Shown here: positions 33,614 through 43,239 of the stretch, in pieces
Numbering within the stretch: the first letter of the stretch is position 1
Layout of the letters: every line of letters starts with the position of its first letter
Assembly: GCA_028693055.1 (NCBI GenBank)
Contig: JAQUWD010000034.1
Span: 1-43,239 of the forward strand
Length of the DNA: 43,239 nt
From: Eubacteriales bacterium
GTDB lineage: Bacteria > Bacillota > Clostridia > Christensenellales > Aristaeellaceae
Direction of reading: 5' to 3'
Made by a program: the position numbers and the translations under genes
The notes under the pieces: generated by a model
Databases searched by the model: none
Seen by the model: the letters and a program-made list of their open reading frames with translations, nothing else
What the model was told of the DNA's origin: nothing

Positions 33614-36600
33614 GTGGAAGAAAAATATATGCTGATTGTCGATGATATCGATGGCAACAGAGGTGTTTTGGAAGCCTGCTTTTGCTCAGAATTCACGATT
33701 TATCAAGCGAACGGCGGTTATCCGGCTATCGAGCTTATTAAGCAATATGGCGATAAGCTTTCGATGATTCTATTGGATATTATGATGCCGGATCTAGATG
33801 GAATCGCTGTTCTAAAATGGCTGCAGGCTTCGCCCTACGCATCCATTCCCGTGATCGCCGTTACTGCGGAGCATAGCTATCAGCTAGAAGCGTTGGAAAA
33901 TGGAGCATGGGACTTTATTGCCAAGCCGGAGGATAGCCGCGTTATACACGCCCGCGTACATAACGTTTTGGGACGGTGTGGGCTGGAGGCCGCTCGCCTT
34001 CGCAACAAGCAGCTAGCTCAGGCAAAGCTTGAAGTGGAGAACCTTGTGAACAGCATTCCCGGTGGCATCGCAACCTACCGGATCAGCGAAAAGGGCTTTG
34101 AGACCCTCTATTTCTCAGACGGTGTTGCCGCGCTGACCGGGCACACCCGCGAGGAATATGAGCAGAGAGTGCGCGGAGACGCCTCGGCGATTATGTATGG
34201 GGAGGATCGGCAACGTCTTTTGGACGCCGCCATGGCGACGCTCAATAGCGGAAATGCCATTGATGAAACCTATCGAATCTATCATAAAAACGGTAGCCTC
34301 GTCTGGGTGCATCTGAATGGAATCCTAATTGGAAAAGAAAACGGCGCTTCCATTATGCATGCCGTTTTTCAGCGCCCCGCCCACATGACGCAGCTTTATA
34401 GCAATTTGGTCAACGAAAGTCTTAGCATCATTTATGTTATGGACGTAAACACCTATGAGCTTTTGTATGTTAACCAGACCGGGCTTAAGGAGCTAGGCAA
34501 AGAAGCCGCCGATTATTCCGGAAAGAAATGCTACGAGTTCTTGTTTGATCTTCCGTCCCCCTGCTCTTTTTGCAGGAAAAACTGCATGCGTGCTGATCGA
34601 TACGATGTACGTGACTTTGCCTACCCCAAAACAGGAAAAATCTATTCCTTAAGAGGAAAGCTGACCGATTGGAACGGTTTGTCCGCTCATATCGAATATT
34701 TGGACGATGTTACCGAGACTCGAAAAGCGGAACGTGATAACGCAGCGCTAACCGCACAGCTCCAATCTGTGATGGAAAATGTGCCGGGTGGAATGTGCGT
34801 CTACCGCATTGATCAAAATGGGATTTCCCCCTTGGTGCACAATCAATCTTTTTTCAATCTTTTAGGCTATTCCGAAGAGCATCGCAACGCGGTTATGAAA
34901 AGCACAAACTATTTAAATGTTCATCAAAAGGACGTTGAAAAGCTACGAGAAAAAGTGAATGAAGCGATTGCCCATAACGCAAGGGTAAATCACACCTATC
35001 GGCTGTTTAACGACACGTTAAATCGCTATATTTGGCTGAACATGAGCGCCGTGGTAATCCCCCAGAGTGACGGAACAAAGCTTTCATATGCCAGCTATAC
35101 GGATGTGACCAGCGAGCGAGAAGCACAGACCAAGCTTATCGAAACGCAATGCGTACTAGACGAGATGCGGAAAAAAGCACAAGACGCGCTGGATAATTAT
35201 GAGTTGCTTGTCAATACGGTTCCGGGCGGAATCGTCCAATACGAGGTTCGAGACGGCAGGATACTGACGCGTTTTTTCAGCGACGGCATCTGCGAGCTGA
35301 CGGGGTATTCCCGTGAGGAGCGCGTGCGGCTGGGAAAGCAGGACATTATGTCCGTCACCTGCGAAGAGGATTTGCCCTTGCTTACATCGACCATCCAAGC
35401 CGCCATTGCTAAAAAAGAGAATATACGGATTACCTATCGTCTCAAAACGAAGAGCGGCCAACTTCGCTGGGTTTATTTAAGTGCGGCTTACTCCGTAGGC
35501 CCTCACGGCGAATGCTTGTATCAGGCGGTTTTTACTGATGTTGACAAGCTGAAAAGGCTCGAAAGGGAATTGCAGGAAAATCAGCTTCGCTATGAAACTG
35601 CCGTTAAGAGCTCTGGGATCAATATCTGGGAGTATGATATTCAAAAGGATTCTCTTTATATTGTGTCGAACTCGGCTCGAATTATGCAAAATTGCTACAG
35701 CATCGAGCATTATATTCAATCGACATTGGATCACGGCTATGTGAGGGAGGATTCGATTCCCAAATTTCTCAGCTTGTTTGAAAGGCTCCGTCAAGGTGAG
35801 CGGGAAATCACCGAGGATATTTGGTACAAAACCACAGACGAAAAAGGCTGGTGGTGCGAGCGTGTCTCCTATACCTCCATTTTCGATAGCAACGGGAAGC
35901 CCAGCAAAGCTTTTGGCGCGGGCAGAGATGTAACCCGTGAAAAAGAAGCTGAAAAGAAATTCCGAGAGGAAATGTCCTATCGCAAAGCTATTCAGAGCAA
36001 TAATCTAGCCTCCGCTGCGTTGGATTTGACAGACAATTGCGTTTTAGAAATCAGCAGTAACTTCTCCTCCGTACTGCAGCTGGAGCATAGTACGGCGGAT
36101 GAGTATTTTTCGCAAACCGAAAAGAATCTGGTTGGCGAGCAGTATATCGCGCAATATCAAAAGCTGTTTAATCGGCAGCATTTGCTCGTTTGCTTTGATA
36201 AAGGGGAGTATTCGCTGTCCATGGAGCTGACGCGGCGTTTTGACACCCCTACTCTGTATTGGGCCAATTATAATGCGCATCTACTGCAAAACCCCGAAAC
36301 AAAGCATATAGTGGCTCATTTTTCCTGCATTGATATTACGCAGGAAAAGGTAATGCAGACGATTATGGAAACCATCGTTAAGTCGGATTACGATTCCTTC
36401 GTGGTGGTAGACGGCTCCACTGACTCCGCGCTGGATTACGGCGTAGAAATCGGAAAGCATCTTTACGATCCCCAACGTTCCTTTGAAGAGCAGATTGAAG
36501 AACAGCTCCGTAGCTATGTTTGTGAGGAAGATGTGGAGCGCGCGGTTGCCGAGTGTAAAATCAATCGTATCTGGCCGCGGATTCAAGCGGGTGGAACCTA

Positions 36601-37945
36601 TAAATTCAGCTTTGGCATGCATATGCCTGACGGAGCGATTCGGCGCAAGCAGATGCAGTTTACCGCAATCGCTTCACCGCGCAAGACCTTCCTCATGACG
36701 TGCATAGACGTTAACGATATTTATGAGGAGCAGCAGTTAGCCAAGGAAAAGCTGCAGCTGGCTCTTTCAGCCGCTGAACAGGCCAATCATGCAAAATCCA
36801 TTTTTCTAAGCCGCATGAGCCACGACATCCGCACCCCGATGAATGCGGTTATTTCTCTTGCGGAGCTTGGACAGGACAGCGAATGCGTAGCCGAAGCGCA
36901 GGACTATTTCCAGAAAATTGGAACCTCCGGGCAATATTTGCTTTCGATTATCAATGACGTGCTGGATCTGAGCAAAATGGAAAGTCACCGCGCCGAGCTT
37001 CACCCGGAGGTAGTCTTTCTGCCTGATTTTATTGAGGATACGGTCGCCATCGTCATGCCAACCGCAGCGGAAAAGCAAATTGATTTACAGGTGAAGCAGT
37101 TTGACATCATCAATCAATACATGAAGCTGGATACCACCTATGTACGGCAAGTAGTCGTAAATTTGCTTTCCAACGCCATCAAATTTACGCAGCCCGGCGG
37201 CACGGTAGAGCTCATACTAAAAAACATATCACGGGGTGAGCGTTCTGTTCGCAACCGCTTGATTGTAAAGGATAACGGGATTGGTATCAGCCCGGAATTC
37301 TTATCGCGCATCTTTAGCCCCTTCGAGCAGGAAAACACCCAAAATGACACAACCAGAAAAGGCACTGGCCTTGGCTTATCCATTGTCAAAAGCATAGTGG
37401 AACAAATGGGCGGAAAAATATGGGTGGAAAGTGAGCAAGGCAACGGCAGCTCTTTTTACGTGGAGTGGACGCTGGAAACCGCAACTGCCGAGGAAGCAAA
37501 GCAGGTCAAGCCCAAGGAGGACGAGCCGACACTGTCAATACTCGCAGGCAAACGAGTTTTATTAGCTGAGGACCAGCCGCTAAACGCAGAAATAGCCAAA
37601 AAGCTTCTAGCTAAAAAAGGCATGATTGTGGACGTGGCGCAGGATGGACAGGCTGCCGTCCAGCATTTTTGCAACGCTAATCCAGAGTATTACGCCGCTA
37701 TTTTAATGGATATTCGTATGCCAGTTATGAACGGTCTGGAGGCGACCCGCGCCATTCGTGCGTTGGAACGCCCGGATGCAAAGAGCATTCCTATTATTGC
37801 TATGACCGCCAACGCTTTTGACGATGATATGCGGGAGTCGATAGCCGTCGGCATGAATGCGCACCTTGCAAAACCAATAGAATTGCCAAAGCTGTATGAT
37901 ACGCTTTCCAAATGGATTGCCAAAGCAGAGAAAAACGAAACCTGA
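33614..37945 (+). CDS. Soluble multi-PAS hybrid histidine kinase
   Basis: This 1443-residue protein has an N-terminal receiver (Asp55 in LLDIMMPDLDG), at least five PAS-like units (about 140-255, 265-375, 385-500, 525-645, 655-775) and further PAS-like sequence to about 1050, then HisKA (His1070 in RMSHDIRTPMNAVISL), an ATPase domain (LLSNAIKFT, DNGIGISPEF, GTGLGLSIVKSI) and a C-terminal receiver (Asp1366 in LMDIRMPVMNG). The second PAS has a cysteine cluster (SPCSFCRKNC, near 313) like the one in the preceding protein. It starts with GTG, supported by AAGGAGG eight to nine bases upstream. The gap from the preceding gene is 37 bases, so the two are co-transcribed. No membrane helices are visible. 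Confidence 0.92.
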   Translation: MEEKYMLIVDDIDGNRGVLEACFCSEFTIYQANGGYPAIELIKQYGDKLSMILLDIMMPDLDGIAVLKWLQASPYASIPVIAVTAEHSYQLEALENGAWDFIAKPEDSRVIHARVHNVLGRCGLEAARLRNKQLAQAKLEVENLVNSIPGGIATYRISEKGFETLYFSDGVAALTGHTREEYEQRVRGDASAIMYGEDRQRLLDAAMATLNSGNAIDETYRIYHKNGSLVWVHLNGILIGKENGASIMHAVFQRPAHMTQLYSNLVNESLSIIYVMDVNTYELLYVNQTGLKELGKEAADYSGKKCYEFLFDLPSPCSFCRKNCMRADRYDVRDFAYPKTGKIYSLRGKLTDWNGLSAHIEYLDDVTETRKAERDNAALTAQLQSVMENVPGGMCVYRIDQNGISPLVHNQSFFNLLGYSEEHRNAVMKSTNYLNVHQKDVEKLREKVNEAIAHNARVNHTYRLFNDTLNRYIWLNMSAVVIPQSDGTKLSYASYTDVTSEREAQTKLIETQCVLDEMRKKAQDALDNYELLVNTVPGGIVQYEVRDGRILTRFFSDGICELTGYSREERVRLGKQDIMSVTCEEDLPLLTSTIQAAIAKKENIRITYRLKTKSGQLRWVYLSAAYSVGPHGECLYQAVFTDVDKLKRLERELQENQLRYETAVKSSGINIWEYDIQKDSLYIVSNSARIMQNCYSIEHYIQSTLDHGYVREDSIPKFLSLFERLRQGEREITEDIWYKTTDEKGWWCERVSYTSIFDSNGKPSKAFGAGRDVTREKEAEKKFREEMSYRKAIQSNNLASAALDLTDNCVLEISSNFSSVLQLEHSTADEYFSQTEKNLVGEQYIAQYQKLFNRQHLLVCFDKGEYSLSMELTRRFDTPTLYWANYNAHLLQNPETKHIVAHFSCIDITQEKVMQTIMETIVKSDYDSFVVVDGSTDSALDYGVEIGKHLYDPQRSFEEQIEEQLRSYVCEEDVERAVAECKINRIWPRIQAGGTYKFSFGMHMPDGAIRRKQMQFTAIASPRKTFLMTCIDVNDIYEEQQLAKEKLQLALSAAEQANHAKSIFLSRMSHDIRTPMNAVISLAELGQDSECVAEAQDYFQKIGTSGQYLLSIINDVLDLSKMESHRAELHPEVVFLPDFIEDTVAIVMPTAAEKQIDLQVKQFDIINQYMKLDTTYVRQVVVNLLSNAIKFTQPGGTVELILKNISRGERSVRNRLIVKDNGIGISPEFLSRIFSPFEQENTQNDTTRKGTGLGLSIVKSIVEQMGGKIWVESEQGNGSSFYVEWTLETATAEEAKQVKPKEDEPTLSILAGKRVLLAEDQPLNAEIAKKLLAKKGMIVDVAQDGQAAVQHFCNANPEYYAAILMDIRMPVMNGLEATRAIRALERPDAKSIPIIAMTANAFDDDMRESIAVGMNAHLAKPIELPKLYDTLSKWIAKAEKNET

Positions 37946-38007
37946 TATTACATACATGTCGATCGATGGATTCTGTACCATCCCGGACGCTAATAGGAGG
38001 AATACGA

Positions 38008-41000
38008 ATGGCGGGATATGATTTGGAAGCGATACGAGCCGTTTACGACCAAAGTCCGTTCGCTTTTGCAGTAATTCGCATCATCACGGATGATCAAGGC
38101 CGGGCGGTGGACTTTTCTTTTGCGTACAAGAACGCGGCGCTTGCCCGGTTGGAGGAGCGCGATCCACAAGCGCCGCTGGGTTTGCAAAGCAATTACCTGT
38201 ACGGAAGCACGAACCAGAAACGCCTGCGCCTATACAGCGACGTGGCTTTTTTCGGCGGTGCAAAGAGCTATACGGAATATAGCCCATTGGTTAAAAAGTA
38301 TATTCATATCCAATATTATCAATTGGATTACGGCGTATGCGGCTTTTTAATGGAGGACGTGACTGAGAAAACCGAAATGGCCCTCGCCCTTAAGAAAAGC
38401 CATTATCAGGCGCAGGTTGATCGGAAAAAGCTGGAGCTTGCCCTGAGTAACTCGGATTTGTATATTTGGGAATATGATTTAATTGGTAAAAGAAGCATTC
38501 AGCAGAATCGGGCGATCTCCGTTTTTAATACCGAACGAGTATTGGAAAATTTCCCCGATTCAGCCATAGAAGCCGGGCTTGTGCATAAGGATAGCGTTGC
38601 CGACTATTTGGAAATGCATAAAGCTGTAGGGCGCGGCGAGAAAAGCGTACAACGGGATATCTGCGTCATTAACGCCAGCGGAAAATCCTTATGGAAGCGC
38701 CTTACCTACACCACTCTTTTTGAGGATGGCAAACCCGTCGGCGCAATCGGCTGCGCGGTGGACATCGAAACCTCTAAGGAGTTGGAGCGGCAATTCAAGG
38801 AAGAAATGCGCAACATCGAGGAGGCGCAGGGTGGAGATCTGTTGGTAAAGCTGCGCATCAATATAACCAAAGGAGTTGTAGAAAGCTATGTAGCTTCGGA
38901 TACGGTCAGTCTTTCTGCGGCTGACACGCCCTATGACGTTGCCATTGAGCAGTTAGCCGCAGCCGGCTTTACGCAGGAGGATCGAGATACCATCCGCACT
39001 CGGTTAAACCGTGAGCGCACGCTTAAGGCTTTTTCCGCAGGAGAAGTACTGTATAGTATGGACTACCGCAGGAAAACTCGTGACGGTGGCGTTCTTTGGG
39101 TAAGAACCACTGTAAAAACCTACCAAAATCCGCAAAGCGGCGACGTAATGTCCTTTATCTATACCCGCGATATCAATTCCGAAAAAATTAGAGAGGGTAT
39201 TATTGAGGCCATCGTTGCCATCGAATACGATTATATCGCCTATGTCGATTTAAAAAGCGATAGCTATCGGCTTTATCTAAGAGACGAGCGTTTGAAGCAG
39301 CTCATGCCCATCAATCCAAAAGGCTACACGCAATCCATTTATTCTATAAACCAAGCGGTTGTCGTTCCGGAGGATCTGGAACGAGCCAACCGTGAAATGC
39401 TGCCGGATGGGATTCGGAAGAATCTGAAAGACACCAACCTATATTCCATGGTGGTTTCCATTTGTGAAGATGGAAAGACGATTCGTCAAAAGCGATTCCA
39501 GTACGCCTATTTAAACGAAGAATGCGAGCAGGTTGTTTTAACGCGCACCGATGTAACGGAGCTGTTGGCGCAACAGCAGCAGCAGCAAAGCATGCTGGAA
39601 ACCGCATTGCTGGCAGCCAAGCAGGCAAGCAGCGCCAAAAGCGACTTTTTATCGCGAATGAGTCACGAAATCCGCACGCCCATGAATGCGATTATCGGTA
39701 TGAGCACCATCGCCGCCCAAGAAATCGGCAACGACGCGCAGGTTGCTGATTGCATCGCCAAGATCGGGATATCCTCCCGCTTTTTATTATCGCTGATAAA
39801 CGATATCTTGGATATGAGCCGTATTGAAAGCGGTAAAATGCTGTTGAAAAACGAAAAAATACCCTTTGAAGAGTTTTTAAACGGAATCAATTCCATTTGC
39901 TATGCGCAAGCAGCCGCCAAGAATATCGACTACGAGAACGTTGTCAATTCGAACCTCGAGGATTACTATATTGGCGACGCTATGAAGCTGCAGCAAATCA
40001 TCATCAACATTGTGTCAAATGCCATCAAGTTTACGCCCGGGCATGGAAAAGTATCCCTTCACGTGCATCAAATGAAGAAAGACAAAGACCGCGCTACCCT
40101 TCGTTTTGTTGTAAACGATACCGGCTGCGGCATATCGGAGGCCTTCATACCCAGTCTTTTTGAGCCCTTCTCTCAGGAGCATTTGGGAACCACCTCCATG
40201 TATGGCGGCACCGGGCTTGGCTTAGCCATCTGTAAAAACCTTGTGGATATGATGGACGGTACCATTACCGTCCGCAGCATCGTCGGCACGGGATCGGAGT
40301 TTACGGTGGACGTGAAGCTGGGAATTACGGGAGAATCCCGAAAACGTTATCTGAATAAACCCCATTATGATTTTGGAGCCCTTCGTGCCCTTGTGGTGGA
40401 TGACGACGTGATTATCTGCCAGCATGCGATTATCACGCTAAAAGAAATTGGGGTCGTTTCCGAATGGGTAGACAGCGGTCGAAAGGCGATTGAGCGGGTA
40501 CGCGAGCAGTGGCAAAGCCAAAAGCATTACGACCTTGTGCTGCTGGACTGGAAAATGCCGGATATGGACGGAATTGAGACGGCAAAAGAAATTCGTAAAA
40601 TCGTCGGTCCCGACGTGACAATCATTATCATGACAGCCTATGACTGGACAATGATAGAGCACGAAGCGAAGCTGGCAGGGGTAAACCTGTTAATCAGCAA
40701 ACCCATGTTTAAATCCTCTCTCATTTCAGCCTTTGAAAAAGTGCTGGGTATGCAGGAGGAAAAAAAGGTGGCAGAAATTCAGGAAGAATACGATTTTACT
40801 GGAAAACGCCTGCTGCTGGCAGAGGATCACCCCCTAAACGTGGAGGTCGCGAAAAGGCTGTTGGAGCGCAAAGGCTTTATTGTTGAGCATGCCGAAAACG
40901 GCCTTCGTGCCTTGGAGCTGTTTACGACAGCTGACGATGGTTATTACGACGCAATCTTGATGGACGTCCGCATGCCCATGATGGACGGTTTACAGGCGAC

Positions 41001-41199
41001 TAACGCTATCCGTCATCTATCAAAGAAATCGTCCAAAAGCATTCCAATTATTGCCATGACGGCGAATGCCTTTGACGAGGACGTTCAGAAATCCCGAGCG
41101 GCTGGCATGAATGCGCATCTGGCAAAGCCTATTGAGCCGCAGCTTTTGTACCAAACGCTGTATCATTATATTTTTGATGAGCCAAAGGCGAACTCTTGA
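38008..41199 (+). CDS. Soluble hybrid histidine kinase with two receivers
   Basis: The 1063-residue protein begins with PAS-like sequence ([14 protein letters not shown], residues about 10-130), has further PAS-like units (about 140-265, 280-395, 400-515), a glutamine-rich helix, HisKA (His553 in [16 protein letters not shown]), an ATPase domain ([30 protein letters not shown]) and two receivers (Asp847 in [11 protein letters not shown]; Asp986 in [11 protein letters not shown]). The second receiver closely resembles the C-terminal receiver of the preceding kinase ([24 protein letters not shown]). The start at 38008 is set by AGGAGG seven bases upstream; the frame is open from 37912. No membrane segment is present. 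Third gene of the probable operon. Confidence 0.92.
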   Translation: MAGYDLEAIRAVYDQSPFAFAVIRIITDDQGRAVDFSFAYKNAALARLEERDPQAPLGLQSNYLYGSTNQKRLRLYSDVAFFGGAKSYTEYSPLVKKYIHIQYYQLDYGVCGFLMEDVTEKTEMALALKKSHYQAQVDRKKLELALSNSDLYIWEYDLIGKRSIQQNRAISVFNTERVLENFPDSAIEAGLVHKDSVADYLEMHKAVGRGEKSVQRDICVINASGKSLWKRLTYTTLFEDGKPVGAIGCAVDIETSKELERQFKEEMRNIEEAQGGDLLVKLRINITKGVVESYVASDTVSLSAADTPYDVAIEQLAAAGFTQEDRDTIRTRLNRERTLKAFSAGEVLYSMDYRRKTRDGGVLWVRTTVKTYQNPQSGDVMSFIYTRDINSEKIREGIIEAIVAIEYDYIAYVDLKSDSYRLYLRDERLKQLMPINPKGYTQSIYSINQAVVVPEDLERANREMLPDGIRKNLKDTNLYSMVVSICEDGKTIRQKRFQYAYLNEECEQVVLTRTDVTELLAQQQQQQSMLETALLAAKQASSAKSDFLSRMSHEIRTPMNAIIGMSTIAAQEIGNDAQVADCIAKIGISSRFLLSLINDILDMSRIESGKMLLKNEKIPFEEFLNGINSICYAQAAAKNIDYENVVNSNLEDYYIGDAMKLQQIIINIVSNAIKFTPGHGKVSLHVHQMKKDKDRATLRFVVNDTGCGISEAFIPSLFEPFSQEHLGTTSMYGGTGLGLAICKNLVDMMDGTITVRSIVGTGSEFTVDVKLGITGESRKRYLNKPHYDFGALRALVVDDDVIICQHAIITLKEIGVVSEWVDSGRKAIERVREQWQSQKHYDLVLLDWKMPDMDGIETAKEIRKIVGPDVTIIIMTAYDWTMIEHEAKLAGVNLLISKPMFKSSLISAFEKVLGMQEEKKVAEIQEEYDFTGKRLLLAEDHPLNVEVAKRLLERKGFIVEHAENGLRALELFTTADDGYYDAILMDVRMPMMDGLQATNAIRHLSKKSSKSIPIIAMTANAFDEDVQKSRAAGMNAHLAKPIEPQLLYQTLYHYIFDEPKANS

Positions 41200-41271
41200 C
41201 GCTACGGCTTCAAGGAAAACTGGCTTTAGACACCACGGCAAAACATCGTTCCACTGGCGTCATGACGACCC

Positions 41272-41299
41272 TTGCAATCCCATGTCAACGTGTTATAAT
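41272..41299 (+). promoter_or_regulatory. Promoter of the cyclophilin pair
   Basis: TTGCAA (41272-41277) and a perfect TATAAT (41294-41299) are 16 bases apart, with TGT before the -10 making it an extended -10. The start lies about 35 bases before the first cyclophilin ATG. Confidence 0.6.
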
Positions 41300-41338
41300 A
41301 GCTTCACTGCTTCGCCTACGCGGGAAAGGAATGGCCCA

Positions 41339-41944
41339 ATGCCAAGAGTCAGCGCCTCTAAGAAACGTCCGCTTCCGGTTTTTGAAATAATGATGGATAC
41401 CAATGCCACGATACGAGGGGAACTGTATCCCGCAGCCGCGCCAAACACGGTTGGGAATTTTATCAAGCTTGCCAATAGCGGATTTTACGATCGTCTCTCC
41501 TTTCATCGCTGCATTCCAAATTTTATTATTCAAGGTGGGCGAGGTAGCGGCGCGCCTCCCTACTGCATCGCTGGTGAATTTGAGTTTAACGGTCGCAAGC
41601 GCAGTCAGCTTCCTCACAGGCTTGGCAGTCTGTGCATGTCGCGGGCTGGCCACTACAATTCCGGCTTTTCGCAGTTTTACATCATGGTGACAGACAATCA
41701 GCGGGAATTAGATTGTCTGGACGGCGCTTATACGGTCTTTGGTCAGGTAACGGATGGGCTGAAAGCAGCCGAAGCGATTGCTCAAGTAGAAACAGACGAG
41801 AGCTTTCTTCCGCTAAACGAGCAGGTCATTCGTCGCATCCGCGTGGAAACCTTTGGGATAGAATATCCCTTTGAAACCGTAGAGCCTCCAAAATCCGATA
41901 TCAATGAGCCGGTGGTTCACCACAGAGAACGGAACAAGAAATAA
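41339..41944 (+). CDS. Cyclophilin-type peptidyl-prolyl isomerase, divergent copy
   Basis: The 201-residue protein has the cyclophilin fold (ELYPAAAPNTVGNFIKLANSGFYD, SFHRCIPNFIIQGG) but is less conserved than its neighbour: the GTGTGGPGYSIKGEF loop is replaced by a shorter version with GSGAPPYCIAGEFEF, and the GSQFFV strand is altered to SQFYIMV. Catalytic residues of the FHRCIPxFxIQGG segment are mostly kept. An extra basic C-terminal tail (VVHHRERNKK) is present. The start at 41339 is preceded by GAAAGGA; the frame is open to 41111, inside the kinase gene. It may be active or mainly binding. It lies 24 bases before the second cyclophilin. Confidence 0.85.
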   Translation: MPRVSASKKRPLPVFEIMMDTNATIRGELYPAAAPNTVGNFIKLANSGFYDRLSFHRCIPNFIIQGGRGSGAPPYCIAGEFEFNGRKRSQLPHRLGSLCMSRAGHYNSGFSQFYIMVTDNQRELDCLDGAYTVFGQVTDGLKAAEAIAQVETDESFLPLNEQVIRRIRVETFGIEYPFETVEPPKSDINEPVVHHRERNKK

Positions 41945-41968
41945 GACAAATAGAAAGAAGGTTTTTTC

Positions 41969-42484
41969 ATGAGCAACCCCACCTTTACGATTACCATGGA
42001 AAACGGCGGCGTGATGAAAGGCGAGCTGTATCCCGAAATTGCGCCGGAAAGCGTTGGTAATTTTATTTCCTTGGCAAACAGCGGCTTTTACGACGGCTTG
42101 ATTTTTCACCGCTGCATCCCCGGGTTCATGATTCAAGGCGGCTGCCCCGAGGGTACCGGTACCGGCGGCCCGGGCTACAGCATCAAAGGCGAGTTCTCCT
42201 CCAACGGTGTGCCTAACGTCCTGCGCCATACCTACGGCGTTCTCAGCATGGCTCGCTCCATGATGAAGAACAGCGCCGGTTCCCAGTTTTTCGTAATGAC
42301 CAGCGACAGCCCCCATCTGGATGGCGAGTATGCAGCCTTTGGCAAGGTGACCGAAGGGATGGAGGTAGCGGACGGCATTGTATCCCAAAAGACGGGTCGC
42401 GGCGACAAGCCCTTAACCCCACAGGTGATCAAGTCCATCCGTGTTGATTCGCAGGGACAGGAGTATCCCTTCGCCAAGCTGTAA
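41969..42484 (+). CDS. Cyclophilin-type peptidyl-prolyl isomerase
   Basis: The 171-residue enzyme catalyses cis-trans isomerisation of proline peptide bonds in the cytoplasm. The conserved core is intact: FHRCIPGFMIQGGCPEGTGTGGPGYSIKGEF (residues about 46-76), GVLSMARSMMKNSAGSQFFVM and FGKVTEGMEVADGI. It has no signal peptide. AGAAAGAAGG serves as ribosome binding site. A hairpin terminator follows at 42493-42526. With the preceding gene it forms a tandem pair that arose by duplication and diverged. Confidence 0.95.
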   Translation: MSNPTFTITMENGGVMKGELYPEIAPESVGNFISLANSGFYDGLIFHRCIPGFMIQGGCPEGTGTGGPGYSIKGEFSSNGVPNVLRHTYGVLSMARSMMKNSAGSQFFVMTSDSPHLDGEYAAFGKVTEGMEVADGIVSQKTGRGDKPLTPQVIKSIRVDSQGQEYPFAKL

Positions 42485-42492
42485 GCAACTGT

Positions 42493-42526
42493 CAGGGGCT
42501 GTCAAAAAAATGGCAGTCCCTGTTTT
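42493..42526 (+). terminator. Rho-independent terminator of the cyclophilin pair
   Basis: CAGGGGCTGTCA pairs with TGGCAGTCCCTG (two G-U pairs, A-only loop) and is followed by TTTT at 42523-42526. Confidence 0.7.
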
Positions 42527-42554
42527 GCACTCCCAATGAAAGTGAGTGAACGCC

Positions 42555-43239
42555 ATGATTCATCTGCCCGAACTGCTCTGCCCAGCCGGAGAGGAAGCCG
42601 CCTTGCGCGCCGCCATCGACGAAGGGGCAAATGCGGTTTACCTTGGCTATAAGGCTTACGGCGCCCGTGCCTCTGCTGTCAATTTCGATGCGGAAGCGCT
42701 AGAACGCAGCGTTCGCTACGCGCATCTCTATCATGCACGGGTTCATGTAACCGTCAACACGCTGGTAAAGCCGGCTGAGTTTGAGGGCGTGCGGGAAGCG
42801 CTGCGGGTCATTGCCTCCACAGGCGCAGATGCGGTAATCGTTCAAGATCTTGGCGTGGCGCGGCTAGTACGGGATGATTTTCCAACCCTTGACCTTCATG
42901 CCAGTACTCAAATGGCTCTTTCCAATCGCAGCGATGCGCTGTTTGCCAAGGAGTTTGGCTTTCAACGGGTTGTGCTGGCACGGGAATGTACCCTTGCCGA
43001 GGTTCGCAAGGTAGTGCAGACGGGAATCGAAACGGAGATTTTTGCTCACGGGGCCTTATGCTCCGGGGTTAGCGGGCGTTGCTTAGCCTCCTCCATGGCT
43101 GGAGGACGGAGCGGCAACCGTGGCCGTTGTGCCCAACCCTGCCGCATGCGCATGAAGCTCGGCGAACTAGACGCGGCGCTTTTATCGCTGCGCGATCTAT
43201 GCACATGGCAAGACCTGCCCGTCCTTTGTGAAAGCGGAG
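42555..43239 (+). CDS. U32-family peptidase/hydroxylase (cut by window end)
   Basis: The frame is open from ATG 42555 to the end of the window, giving the first 228 residues. It opens PELLCPAGEEAALRAAIDEGANAVYLG and contains IFAHGALCSGVSGRCLASS and GGRSGNRGRCAQPCR, the U32 signature with conserved cysteines. Members include collagenase-like peptidases and the YrrN/YrrO, RlhA and TrhP proteins that hydroxylate tRNA or rRNA. The motifs fit the RNA-hydroxylating branch, but the C-terminal half is missing. The site before the ATG is weak. It follows the terminator of the cyclophilins. Confidence 0.88.
   Translation, partial: MIHLPELLCPAGEEAALRAAIDEGANAVYLGYKAYGARASAVNFDAEALERSVRYAHLYHARVHVTVNTLVKPAEFEGVREALRVIASTGADAVIVQDLGVARLVRDDFPTLDLHASTQMALSNRSDALFAKEFGFQRVVLARECTLAEVRKVVQTGIETEIFAHGALCSGVSGRCLASSMAGGRSGNRGRCAQPCRMRMKLGELDAALLSLRDLCTWQDLPVLCESG

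Noticed and set aside
39570..39590. CAG-rich run coding QQQQQQ in the third signalling gene
   Set aside because: It is a short glutamine stretch in the helix before HisKA, common in such linkers, with no sign of a repeat array.

Overview
The window looks like chromosomal DNA from an anaerobic, endospore-forming member of the Clostridia (Oscillospirales- or Christensenellales-like; I cannot place it more finely). The evidence is the spoVA genes, a CotF-type coat gene pair, pyruvate phosphate dikinase, a membrane pyrophosphatase, strong AGGAGG ribosome binding sites before nearly every gene, and a Bce-type peptide-resistance module. I see no rRNA, tRNA, CRISPR array, integrase or transposase.

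Layout. 1-1869 (minus): a B12-binding radical SAM protein and the first codons of its usual DUF2344 partner. 2174-3674 (plus): a YfbR-like HD nucleotidase and a PflA-like radical SAM protein. 3755-5408 (plus): a sporulation block with a sigma-G-like promoter, an unlisted 48-codon ORF overlapping spoVAC, spoVAC itself, and a spoVAD whose homology stops after about 212 residues; spoVAE is missing. 5359-7986: ppdK with a good sigma-A promoter. 8017-8247: a cassette of hairpins bounded by two identical copies of a 34-nt hairpin. 8269-9549: a DUF5131 protein and a GNAT acetyltransferase. 9574-13279: a decayed SH3-type gene followed by two full-length tandem paralogues, all predicted to be secreted. 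13770-18320 (minus): a four-gene Bce-like module (regulator, kinase, ATPase, permease). 18449-18887 (plus): a coat-protein pair. 18936-23915 (minus): a LacI regulator, glycerophosphodiester phosphodiesterase and a Ugp-like ABC importer without its ATPase. 24251-25428 (minus): two small secreted proteins. 25630-27965 (minus): hppA between two very small membrane-protein ORFs. 28110-29886 (plus): an orphan KdpD/KdpE-like pair transcribed divergently from hppA. 30139-41199 (plus): three large soluble signalling proteins (REC-GGDEF-EAL-REC-GGDEF-PAS-PAS and two multi-PAS hybrid kinases). 41339-42484: two cyclophilins. 42555 to the end: a U32 peptidase cut by the window edge.

How the genes fit together. 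The right half is rich in signal transduction. The hppA operon shares a 100-bp divergent control region with a KdpDE-like system but no kdpFABC lies nearby, which suggests membrane energy or ion status as the theme (inference). The three large proteins downstream form one probable operon linking PAS-sensed cues, phosphorelay and cyclic-di-GMP turnover. The most unusual items are the small ORFs flanking hppA and preceding spoVAC, the interrupted spoVAD, the paired-hairpin cassette after ppdK, and the three-gene PAS/c-di-GMP block.
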